DNA of 64,000 nucleotides from Turnera subulata (Eukaryota; Streptophyta; Magnoliopsida; Malpighiales; Passifloraceae), in contig JAKUCV010007524.1 in NCBI GenBank assembly GCA_028386065.3, forward strand, positions 1 through 64,000. Reading direction: 5' to 3'. This document shows positions 1-12,100 of the stretch, in pieces. Position numbers and translations under genes: made by a program. Each line of letters starts with the position of its first letter. Positions within the stretch are counted from its first letter, which is position 1. The notes below the pieces were generated by a model. The model saw only the letters and a program-made list of their open reading frames with translations, was not told where the DNA came from and searched no databases.

Positions 1-2630
1 TGTGGCGACCACAAGGAATGATGGTGTCGCCTACAGAATCTATACGGGAGTGGTAGTTTTCTTATTTCCTGGTAACTTTTTCCTGTTGATGGGGAAAGTT
101 GAATCAACATGAGAGATTCTCTTTTTGTGGTTTCTCTTTTAACCTTTTCAATTCTTTTTCTCTTTTCTCTCTTCAATGTTTTGTGAGAATTGTGTGCTGT
201 GATATTTATATGACTTTCGGTTTATATTAATTTTCTTGCTTTATAATATGTCATAGTTTATTTGATTTCGGTTATGTTACTAATATCTAGTTTTCGTATC
301 TAGCTAGTAGATAGGGATCCTATTTAAAACTAATTAAACCTGCAAGTCATAACATTATTAGCAAACCAAATTATACCTTCGTAATGGCATGAATTCTAAA
401 TTTCTTACCTAAGGTTATGGAAATACTTTTTAATTAAGTTATGAGATGAGAGCAGTGTGACGCAATATTAAGCTGAATTTCTTGCGAGAGAGGATAAACG
501 GCAGAACTCCTGAAAAAAAATAAAGAAATGTAATGATAAAGTGATTGAGATTGCATGCAAATCTATACAAATTATACGTTTTATTTTTCTGTGTGTTTCG
601 ATCACTCACACTTTCCTCTGGAATGTACTCTTTCGGTTTTTATTGACAGGGGACAGCCGCAGGTCTCGTTCCTCAATGTTGATTAAGTTGTTTACATATG
701 ATTTATCTCCTGTTACTCTTGTTCCGGTCTTAGAAAAGATCAATTAGCACTTGGCAGTATACCCTATATAACTTCACCTACAAGGTACTCTAGCTAGGAA
801 GATATATTGATGTAACACATTACCATTTACGTACCATCACTTTATAATGATCAAAACTAAAGCATCAAACCGATCCGACAATTAACCCAACAACATTCTC
901 CAATTCACAATTCTCTGTTTGATTCGCAGGCACCCAACAACAGGGAAAGAACCCACTTTTCTGGGCCATGTTAATTAAAAGCAGCACTGAACTTGTTCCC
1001 CATTCTCCATTGCTCGTGTGCATTTTGTGGTGGAGTCGTACGGACCGCATATGATCATGGCCTCCACCGGGGTACACACCCAGCACGAAAGTGCCTAAAC
1101 AACAGCAGCAACAACAACACACACACACATAACAATGGTGCATACTGGCTCTGTGTTAATTAGCTTTGCACTATAAAAATGAGCACGACCAAACCAAGCC
1201 ATGATTACTGGCCAGTTTAATTCCGACAAGTTATATTAAATTTTGTTACACTGTGGAGGATCGCATGATAATCTCCGCGGCCCACATCAGTACTTTTTGT
1301 CGTGCCACGTGGCTACATGCAGTTTTGTTTTTTGTGATCAAGTAGTCTTCTTCTTACCAACTCTGTCCCCGTGATTAACTTTGCTAATTTGACTGCTAAA
1401 TAAGCACCCCTCGCGTGGGTCTCGGATGATCTTGTCCATAATGGGATTTTAACGACGTTTTATCGTGTTAATTATGTCGGCCTGAAATGAAAATTCCACG
1501 TTCGGGTTGTGTTATAATTATTGTGACTCAAATTAATAACGGGTGCGAAGTGGAAGTTCCTTTTTAGTGCTACTTTCATTTTGAATATAGATGAAACAAA
1601 AGCAAAAGCTGTTGCTTTCGATTGTTGATTAAATGATCTATGAATTGGCTAGGCATGCAATAAAAGAGGTTGTTAGAAAAGGGTTTCCTCAATATGGATC
1701 ATCCGTAGTGAGGCCAAATCATAATTTGGCCGTCACTAAAACTTATATAGTATATTAACGGACTTCATTAAACTACTACATATGCTCCTGAAAGTTTTTA
1801 TAAAGGATTAAGCGAGTAGGGCAGAGAGCATCCAATCCAAACTTTTTTTTGTCACACATTGAGAGAAGTTATTACTCGATGGTGACATGAAAAATCTAAT
1901 ACATTTTTTGGTCAAAATTATGATTACATCACATTTAATTAGAATATCATGTCTACTCCAAAACTATATAAAAAAGTTATTAGTATTGATACAAGGTATT
2001 TTACCCCCAACCGGGCCCATTACTAGGAGAGTCTAGGCTCGAAGACGGAGTCCAAGCCCAATGAACCCAACTTGTCCGAGGCACCCGCTCTATAAATATC
2101 TTTATATTTTGTTTATTCAAAATGATATAACTTTTAAATATCTAGGTCCGGATACTATTTACGCCCCTTTCCTATGTAAACAAATCAACCAATCAATAAC
2201 AGTAGACTGGAATTTACCGAGTTCATCAAGTATTGTATTGAAAGAGCTTTGGTAAATTTGAGCGTTGAAGCTCAAACAGATCAAAACCAGAAAAAAGACC
2301 GTGTTGTGTTGGGCTTTTACATACGCAGATGGCCCAAGAGAACCCTACAAACAGTCCAACTCCAACAAAGGATGGACCTTAAATCCGATGGTTTTGGGTT
2401 CACAAACCACCACTGGCCCGATACTTTCCTTTCCCGCAACCTGGGCTACCAATCTCTAGACACCATCAGGCCCGTTTTAGTTTAGCTTTGAAAATCAACC
2501 CATCTAAAAAAATAATTAAATTCAAATCAAAAGCGGCGTTTTTTTTCATAAACAAAATACAGTAAAGAGCACACACATCACAAAAAAGACAACCAACAAC
2601 ACACAAGCGGTTACCCCCCAGCATCCACTC
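1..2630. other. Intergenic, no supported gene
   Basis: I see no coding region that can be supported here. The first ~60 bases could be read as the tail of an upstream gene (a short open frame ending in TAG near base 56), but 17 codons cannot prove it. The rest is AT-rich with stops in all frames. It holds a CA-rich tract near 1118-1130 and one CACGTG G-box core near 1306. The last part leads into the promoter of the zinc-finger gene. Confidence 0.6.
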
Positions 2631-2632
2631 CA

Positions 2633-2640
2633 TATATAAA
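2633..2640 (+). promoter_or_regulatory. Probable TATA box of the zinc-finger gene
   Basis: A TATATAAA motif lies ahead of a CT-rich leader that is typical of plant 5' UTRs. A weaker TTTATA lies at 2724-2729. The leader runs to a splice donor at 3072 (GTGAGT) and resumes after an acceptor at 3441. The gene therefore has a 5' UTR intron of about 370 bases ending 31 bases before the start codon. This is inference from sequence only. Confidence 0.5.
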
Positions 2641-3472
2641 ACCACCAAAAACATAACCCAGAAAGAAAAAGAAACCCAAAAAGAAAAAATAAAAAAAAGG
2701 AAGAAACAAATCAAAACTGCCCATTTATAGCTCTCTCTTGGCCGAAAATTGCCACCTCTCTACTCTCCTCTTCTCGTCTCCTCTAAAGAGGAGGAGAGAG
2801 AAGACGACGTACTGGACTACCGTTTTATTCTCTTTTCAGGAAACAACTGTAAATTCCCCTCCTCCTCCTCCTTCTTCTTCCTTAGGGTTTCTTCGTCTCC
2901 CATTGCCTTTTTTTCTTTTCTTTTTTTTCCGATTCTATCCTCTCATCAACGCACATTACTCCGGGATCCATACATTTTTGCGATACAGATTCGGATTCGT
3001 CAATTTCTCGCCGTTTCGTATCTGTTTTCTCTCGGTTCGTTTCGAGAAACATTCGTTTTTGTAAATTCGAGGTGAGTGTTTCTTCTCTCTGTTTTTTTTT
3101 TTTCTCATACTGATTTAGCGGTAAAAAGATATTAGTAATTTAAATGTTACTTGTCAGATTGTGAATATTTCTCAATTTGAGGTCTGTAATTGGAGAATTT
3201 TTTTTTTGTACTATTTTAAAATGCATGGAGTTGTGTATTATTTGTGATCGTAGAATGTCTGATTTTGGCTCGAGAAGCTCTTACTTGTTATTACTTTTAT
3301 TTCGTATTTAATGAAAATGTAGTTTTGAGCTTGTACTGTTGATTTAGGGGTTATTTTTTGACAATGTAGGTAGAGATGGGTTAACTTAGTTGTAAATGAA
3401 TGAATTATCTGATGGTGACCGGAATTTGTTACTTTGTGCAGTGTATATATAGGTTAATAGTTTCTAGTGACA

Positions 3473-6400
3473 ATGGTTTGCTCGCTGGGGGATGGGAGGA
3501 TGGCGGTGATGGCTCGGCTTCTGGCATCTGGGGGTTTATCGGAGAGTGCAGCGGGTAAAATCGGCTGTTTATTTATTATATTTACTTTTTGAGTACATTG
3601 TCTGATGTATTTGTGTGAATTTTGTTGGTTTTTATATGTTTTTCCCAATAACACAAGCAACTTATTTGTCAGAAGATGTTAGTCAGCAAAAGTTTACCGC
3701 CCAATCCATCAATAGAGAGTTGCGGGACGCTGATGAGGCAAATTTGCTTGATGAAGAAGGTATTGTCTGAGCGAGCCAAAATTCATTATCATAATGGGTT
3801 TGGTCCCTACCAATGTGTTCCTTTCTGCCAGCCATATTTGGACGTGTTATGGTCTGTTAGTAGTAAAGCTTCTTGTTCTTAGTCAGTCAATTTGTTCGCA
3901 AAATATGAGCCCCTGTGGTAGCTTTCCCAAACAGGAATTTGGATTTTGAAGCATTATAGTGTAGAAGCATTATGCTGTGCTGATTTCTTTTTGGGTTAAA
4001 TATAGGAAAGAAAAATATCCCTAGTCCTAATTGTGTTGCTTCTTTTCATCCAGTTTATATTTTAAAGCTTTTCCTAGTTTTTGTTCTCTTTAATTGCTTC
4101 TTGGTTTTCCCTTTGCAGATATGCATGTTTTTGGTTTAATGCCCATGGCTGATCCCTTGCTTCTGGTAAGGTTTGGTAGTTCTGTAAATTTTTCTAATTA
4201 AATATCGATATCTATTTCTTAGTCTCTGGTTAATGATAAATTTTGAAGGAAATTCGGTTGCATTCTGTGCCAGATACTTCTTAATTCCTATTTATATACT
4301 TTTTCATTCTTATTTACCATTTTTCTTTTTTTTTTCTAATAAAAAAACTAATTTCTAATTCTGTAAAGGTATGCTGCAATGCCTGTAAGAAACCAGTGAA
4401 GGCCAGTCAATATGCCGCTCATTCAGGTTTTGTGGTTTTATCTTTCTAGTTCTTTTTTAAATTTTTTCTTCCTTTCATCATGAATTCATTTGGCTAATCT
4501 AACAGTTGTTAATGAGGCTTATACTTTACCAAAAAGTCCATGAATAACAGCATTGGAAATCAATTGAAGAAATTGTACTATCATGTGGACAAATTCTTGT
4601 TTTCGTCAAAATACCCTGTTCTTGCTCTTGTCTGTCTAGATAGAATTATCTTTCTTATTGTTTTTTTTGTTTCATCGTTAACTTCTACTGTATTTGATTG
4701 CAACGTTGCTTAATTTAATGCGCAGGACCATATGTTTGTGTCTTTATCATCTTCAAATAAACTACTTTTGTATTCTCCTTGTACGAGCATTATCAAGTTG
4801 TAAAACAAATAATATTGTGTTTGCTTCTTTCTCAATGATGCGAACCAGGATGTCTTTCTGCACACTAATAGATGGTTTCTGAGTTGATGTGAATAGCGGC
4901 AAGTGCCAGCATAAGGGAGTAGCTTAAAGGCTGTTGAAATGAAATGGCCCACAGATGATGACATGCTGTCATCCAGTTTTAAGATGTGTTTATTTCTTAG
5001 TACAGCCTACATAAATGCTGACCAAATTTATAATATCTGTCAAAGGCTCGAAACCTAGTGGATGGAGGTGGCATGGAAAATGAAATCTCATTGGAGTTAG
5101 CGTTTTTTTTTGGTCTTTGTATTGCTTTTGTTGATAGTTTATCTATCTTAACTACTATGCTGCAGCTTTTACATTTTTCGCTGCAATCTCACACTAAATT
5201 AGGTTTATTTTTTGTCTTTTTTTACCCTTGTTTTCAGAACTCTGTAGATCCTTAAATTGTGCTGAAGATATAACATTGCAACCTAATGGTGGTACTGGGC
5301 GCAGGAAACCTCAAAGAAGGGAGAAGAAAAAGTTACTGACTTCTGATGCTAGTATCCGTTATTTTGTTTCTGAGTCAAATAATGTATTGACATTATCTGT
5401 TTTAAATTTTAGTAGTCACTTTTTCTTCTTTCATTGGTATTTTTTCATTTGCGTGTCATTAAGCCTAGTGTTTTAGTTTCTTAACATCAATTAAGACCAA
5501 GCAACGCCAATTGTGGAGCACAGAAGGAGTGAATCTGCTGATGTAGATGACACTGCCGCATCGGAATCTCAATTTTATGGGCAACGTGGAACTCCTCCCC
5601 TGCCAATGGATACAAAAGGTAATCAAATTTTCTCTATGATATGATGTATTTGCCACTTAAATGACTATTTATTTGAAACTATATGTGTGGTTAACAAATT
5701 AACATTATTTCTGTCTTCTGTGATATTTGTTTGGCATATTAGTGATGTTAGGTTCTCTAAGTGTTTGGCAATTTCTTGTCAAGTTTCAAATTTTCGTTTA
5801 AGGCCTTTGCTATGGTATACCTTCTGTTTCTGTTTTGCATCTGTGTGCTAAATTCTTGAATTATATTTTTCCCTTTATGACAGGTCTCATTCCTTTTCTT
5901 CCCTTAAGTATGTATTATTCTCTTGCTCTTGTTTGCTTTAGCGGCTAAATTGTGATTCTTGGTTATGGTATTGCTTTCATAGTCTCAATATGTTGTTTTG
6001 GCATGTATAAGACTTGAAGTAATGTTAACCTCTGATAGCTTATTTTTTCTTCTAACCGTCACTTTCTTCACCTGCATCATTGTATATACTGGTGCCGTCA
6101 CCTGGTTGTGGAACAAATTAGATCCATCACTTTGACCAGGGTTTTCTATCAGGAACATATCTTGTTATTTGAAGGCAGTGCCCTTATTTTTCTTTCACAT
6201 GGGCTTGCCCCTTTCAACTCTGATGGTTCAATGTGAAGCATCTAATATGCAAAGGTCTTTGGTGGAAGATGTTTGCAGTAGGTTAGCCTGATACATGCGA
6301 CAGTTCTTCTTGACATTCTAGCGCTAGATCTATTTGAGAATTGTTCTATGTTCCCATGTTTCATTTCTGTGGTCCTCTGAACCAAGGATTGTCTAGCACT

Positions 6401-9180
6401 AGGTTTTTCGCATGTTCCTATTGAACTGAGCTATTGGTATGAGAATCTATTCATTACCTCTTTTAGATGAAGTTCTTCAAAAGATTATGTAGCAAACAAT
6501 ATCACAGGTGGAAATTTTGTTCTCAAGTTGAGCTCGGTTAGTTCCTATTGCATTATCTTGCTGTGCATTAACTAACATCTTGAGGATGTACTATCAAACT
6601 TGCTGCCTCTTCTGACAGGTTTATCTTTGTGAAAAAAGGGAAAAATGGGAGAAGAAATGAAAGTGCTTTGCAGCTTGAAATTGGTTTTGATTGTTTGATT
6701 TGCTTTGCTTTGCTCATTAGGAAATTCAGCCAGTATAGATGTGGCATCTATGATGGATGGTAAAGGATTGAGTCGTGAGAACAAAGACCACTCGGCTTGT
6801 GTAATGTCACGTCCAACAAAACGCTCTAAACTGTATGCTTTCGTTGTTCTTCACTGCTTGCAATTGCTTCAAATAATGGTTATCTGCATGGCTTCAACAT
6901 CTTACAAATTGATGCCAGACTGTGTCTAAGAATTTAGGATGCTTATTCTCATATTCTGCGATCTCTTCTGTGCGCTCTTTTCGTGTATTCCCTCTTTTGC
7001 TTCATAGCAATTTATCTAATTAGCAAATTAGAGCCATGACGTCAGATTATAATTCTTGTGCTTAGCAACTTTCAAATTTCCCTCTTCACGAGTCTCTATA
7101 TGTTGATTGTCATTCCTTTGATGTTGTCTTTCAATTTGCCCCCATGCCAAAGAATTCATGAAAGAGGGGAACTGTCTGGTGCCTTTGGCAGTCAGGGTTG
7201 CAATATTAGCCATTGGAGCCGCTTATGAGAACATTGTGTAATTCCGAACTGGTTTCAAATTCATTGTACCTATTCCTTTGGATCTTGTAGTAAATCAAGT
7301 CAGCAGCAACGTCTATCTGATGATCCAGAAACTGCCTCTGGCTTAACAAAAATTACAAACTCATTGGATCAATTTACCAGTAAGGCCAGTTCTCTCTTTT
7401 ATGCAAACTAATAATATTACTACCCAAATCACTTTTTTCTGGGGGAAAAAAATTGTTGATTTTACCTTCAATGGCATATCCTTGATCTTCGTGCCAGTAT
7501 TATGCAGATGGCATTTTCATTATGGATATCTTTTGTGTATTGTTCAGGCAGGGATTGTCAAGTACAATCATTTTCACAAAGTGACATGCCCAATAAGTCT
7601 CTTTCTAAACACTCTCAGGAGGCCCATGAGCAATGTCTGCTGACTAAAGGTAATCGTTATAGTTTTTAACTGGTTATGATGACATTCATTTCTAATATAC
7701 ATATGTGAATCCTGTTTTGGACCTCCTGGTTATTGAAACTGAGAACCTTCTACTTCCTCTATGTTTTAAAATGGTTAACTCAATGGATCAGATATTCCTG
7801 TTCCCCTTGCCACCAAAATATACTATTCCCAGAGGAACAATCGGTTTCGGTCAGCAGTTGCACATATGTACCATGTAGCATCAGTAAATGGAATTTGCCC
7901 TAACATGGTGACTCCAGAACAATCATGGGAAACCACAATGGCAATGAAGGCTTCATATCAGGGGGGCTCTTCATATGGACAGGTTGATATCTGCTCTGTT
8001 TAGGGTTTTCATCTACCATCCGTTATATGTCTTAGCTTGCATGCGCCACAGGCCACTTTTAAATGATGATAATGCAGTATGACTGTCTCAGAAACATGAA
8101 ATCATTGATAGAAAAACATTATGTATCATATAGTTGTACTTTTCTGAATAATTAGAATCTGAATCTATTATTTGTAGAAGTTTCTCTTGATTATTATATC
8201 TATAATCATCTCAATTATTGAAGATCGGGTTTTATGCAAGTTGTTTCTAATGAACTTGTGGTCATGTGAAACTAGAACATGGGGTGCTGACATTATCAAA
8301 TTTAATTTTTTTGGCAAATGTAAAACTTCCACATCATATTTTGAACTGTCGTTGGTGGAAATGATATTTTAGGTTTCTTCGGGTTTTGAATGAGTGGGGA
8401 CATCTCGTGTATTTCTGTCAAGTTCACAGCTTTTCATGTGGTGATGTTGTTTACACAAACTATTTGAATTGGCCCTTACTGACAGATGATTATTGTCTTT
8501 GCAAAGCAGAAAGGGCATTCTACATGTAAACCTGATCAAATTGTCTTACAAGGTTCAGAATCATGCTCGGAAAAATCGAAAGGATCACCACCAATCAACA
8601 ATTTCTCCAGTCAGAACCCGGTTGATAACATTCCGAGACCTCAGACTGCTGCTGCTGGATTGCTTAGAAGCAAGTATATCACAAAACCCCATTCTTTTGC
8701 CAGTAACTCAGGTAGCTTGATTTTTGTATATTGTTGATTGCTTACAAAGTTCAGCATCTATCGGTCAGCTGCTAGTTTTAATGTGTAGATCTAGATGAGA
8801 AAGCTAGTTTTTCTTGTTTAATTGTACTAGTAGTCACTGAAACAAGAGTTGTTTGCCTTGATATGTTTCATATCAGGCGTTGCTTCAATTGCCAAATCAA
8901 AAGAAACAAAAAGAGCTTTGTATTCGATTACAATGTCAAATATATTGCTTTTACTGCCGGTAGCTAATTATGTAAACTTGATCCACTAATGCTCATTTCA
9001 CTAGATGCTATGTTTTGGGTTGTCGGGACTAATTGCCCTGAATGCTTGTTTCTTTGACATCTTGTTGGTGTACTCTGTTCTTTTTGCTTATTATGTCACC
9101 ATTATATATGTTCCTTTTTTTTTGTAGGCCAAGCTCTTGAAACCATGCAGCAAGCAAATGGAAGTGTTCATGTTTTGTAG
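3473..9180 (+). CDS. Sgf11/ataxin-7-like zinc finger protein, 12 coding exons
   Basis: This is a plant protein of unknown exact role, 427 residues. Coding exons are 3473-3554, 3673-3759, 4119-4165, 4369-4426, 5238-5351, 5496-5618, 6721-6832, 7291-7379, 7548-7649, 7792-7982, 8486-8711 and 9128-9180; they sum to 1,284 bases in one frame. Residues 75-94 form a C-x2-C-x11-H-x3-C finger (Cys75, Cys78, His90, Cys94), the same spacing as the zinc finger of Sgf11 and ataxin-7, subunits of the SAGA histone deubiquitination module. Before it lies an acidic helix-like stretch (RELRDADEANLLDEED). After it the chain is basic and then low in complexity, with no further domain I know. The start was chosen as the first ATG after the leader intron, followed by the motif MVCSLGDGRMAVMARLLASG, which I recall as conserved in plant homologues. 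A nuclear chromatin role is inferred from the finger alone. Intron 5352-5495 looks U12-type. Confidence 0.85.
5352..5495 (+). other. Probable U12-type GT-AG intron
   Basis: The donor reads GTATCCGT, one base off the minor-spliceosome consensus RTATCCTT. Near the 3' end, TTTCTTAAC (5477-5485) matches the U12 branch consensus TTCCTTAAC at all but one base. Its branch A is 11 bases from the AG, and there is no pyrimidine tract between them. The flanking exons join in frame (codon split after its first base). Confidence 0.65.
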
Positions 9181-12100
9181 GAGTCCTTGGCTAGGTATAT
9201 TGGATAGACGAAAGTGTATCCAATACGGCAAGTGAGGTTAGGATCCATTTTTGAAACTGAGGATGCAAATGGCAATTGTTAATGTAATTAGCCTTTGGTT
9301 GTCACACTTAACCCCTTGCCCTTGCCAAAATGTTTATAATTTTGATAGAAATAAAGAAAATATTGGTTATGCGCCATAATTATGGGTTCTTTAGAGTTGA
9401 GCGTGTTGGTTAGAAGAAGCATTAATTTCCAAAAACGAAATTTTAAAAATATTAAAAAAAATAGCCAATCACGGCACCCCCACCTGCCATGTGTCCTTTC
9501 CGGGAAAGATTGAAGGTAAAATGTACCACAATATCCGATTTTACCCAAAATTAAGGGACATCAATGATTATTTTGAAAAAACAGGGACAATAAAGATAAA
9601 ATCAACAAAGTGTAGGGAGTAAAAGAAAAGAATTTTAACCATAATTTATATGCACAAGCATCTTTTAGCTATCAACGGCCAACTATCCATCATCCATGAG
9701 TTTTCCTTGTGGGAATGTTGCACTGGGCTACCGTCTACTTTATTTATTTGACGAATACGATATTGTTTCGAAATTTCGATTGGGCCAAAGCTTCACGACC
9801 CGCGTCGCCGGATCTCGTAGACATAGGTTCAAGAGGATCGTTGTAACTCATAGGGCCACAGTTTTATTTAGAGACGACACACGACACACGTTCTTTCACT
9901 GTTAAAACTCTTTGAACGAACAGTTGAGGAACAAACTTTATCTTCAAGTTTTCTATCCTTCGTCCCGCTTGTCGAAGCTAATAACTCACATATGTCTAGG
10001 ATGTTTGAATTTGCTCTATCCCTGCCATGGCATGGATTGCAGTTAATTTGAAACACACACCATTGAATACTCCCCAGCTCACCAAGTAGCTAAATGCTGT
10101 TTTTTTTCTTTTTCCTTTTTTTTAAAAAAAGAAGAGTAGATCGATGGTGTTGGAATATCTTATCCAATATTCAATTACGACCAGTAAATATTACTATGTT
10201 ATTGAATTTCAATAAATTAGGAATTGTCCCTTCCTATATAAAAATTAAAAATCAAACAGAAAATAAATTTTTTTCTTTTCTTCTTTTTTTTTTCCTTAAA
10301 AAAATCAGTATTCATATCTAGTTAGCATTTGGATAATTGGATATGTCATATCACTTTCTCAGCTTAACTTATAAATCCATCCCTTTTGATTTACATAACA
10401 CAGACTTTATGCACACAGCTTGTTTGCCACTAACACACTGTATTGTGTCATGGTTTACTAACAGTTCCACAACAATTTTTCAACGCTCGTCAATTCCTTA
10501 AAAAGGAGAGCTTTTGGGGACTCATCAACCTTGTTAGTTAGGTTAGTTTTTATTTATCACGCTACAAAAATAGTAAAGAGAAGGTATTTGCTGTTACAAG
10601 CTTTGGCCTCTTCTACTTATAGGCTAAAAAAGAACATGTCCTTCTCGCTGCTGGCTTTTCCAAGTTTGGTGGGAGTGGGGAAATTGTTGCTCCAATTCAA
10701 GGATGAATCAAGTAGGGACTAGAAGCTAAAGGTTACTAGCAAGTTGGCCCTGGTTAGGAATTGCCTCAAGCCTAGTATAGGTAAAGTACCTGAAGTGAGG
10801 AGTGGGGCTATTTAATAATGCGATAGCAACAGATTTGGACAACCTCGTGCTTCTTTCAGTTTTTGTGCTTGGGTTAGGTCCCCCGTCCTAAGATGGAATC
10901 GCATTATTTGGGATGCATTATCTTGATCACCATTAAAATATCTCATTTCTCATCTTGACGTGCCCTCCTTCTATCCGCTAAAACACTATGTTATTTACAT
11001 ATGGAATGGACTGATTCTTCCTTCTGGGGAATGGATTTTGTCTTTCATGGAATGAGAGTCCGTCTTGTGATGATGACAAGATGGATATTGGCCAAATTTC
11101 TTATGTTCAATTCCTAATCTGCTACAGCAAATTGTGATGATTGTATTTGTAGTATATAATATATAATATAATGTATAATAATATGTTGACATCATCAGTA
11201 TAGTATGCCTATAGACCCAAAAATACATATGAGAGGTTCAAAATGGCAACATTATTACAAAAAAGAATGCACAAAAAGGACTCATATGTTATTGATGTCA
11301 TGTATGTTACTAAATAAATAATTGAGAGGCAAAGGACGATGCATGCATATATATATATATATATGCATGTTGGGAGATTGCTTTCCGCACTATATGATTC
11401 TCATATTGTTCATGTGATACACAAAGCCGATGAGCATGAATTTCTTCACAATTTTTTAAAGATTGAATTATAAAAGGAAGACGCATACTTGAAATTATTT
11501 AATGCAAAGGAAACGAAAGAGTGGAGGAGAAAAAAAGAACAAGAAAGAAATGGGAAAAATGAGTCCTGTATCATGGATAGATATCCCACTGGCTGAGGTA
11601 CTTTATGCTATTGTTTTGTTGGTGCGGCTGCGGCCACCTTGCATCGAAGATTAAAAATCTAAACCTAGTAGCTAAGCAGGTATCAATATCTTCAAGTAGA
11701 TAGATTTTTTTATCAAGTTTAAAAAAGAGATCATTAAAAAAAAAAAACACGGGAACAACGTGTAGATAAGGAAGAACTATTTCTTCTATTTCAACGGTAG
11801 CTGACTCTATTTCACTTTTTTCTTAAAGTTGTTTCTATTTTTTATTTTTCAAAGATATGTCAAATACAACTTATTGTACAATAATATGCTTTAGGCGAGT
11901 TTTTTTCTATTTAGTAATGGAAATTCTGGATCGGGATAATTTGTAGTACCCCATGACTATGCAACGAATTAGGAAGAAAATTTTGGAGGGCGAGTTGTTT
12001 TTCAAGACAAAAGGAAATATCGCATATTCATTGATGTTCTTATCAATGATCCATCAGTACCGGATTGCCCGCCAAGACAATGAAAAGATTAAGATTCATA

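Noticed and set aside
3..56. Possible 3' end of an upstream gene (short open frame ending TAG)
   Set aside because: Only 17 codons with no family signal. Not enough to call.
2061..2485. Overlapping short open frames before the promoter
   Set aside because: No domain, no splice support, and two frames are equally open. Chance frames.
2738..3064. Open frame of 108 codons in the leader of the zinc-finger gene
   Set aside because: It does not start with ATG and is low-complexity Ser/Phe sequence from a CT-rich 5' UTR.
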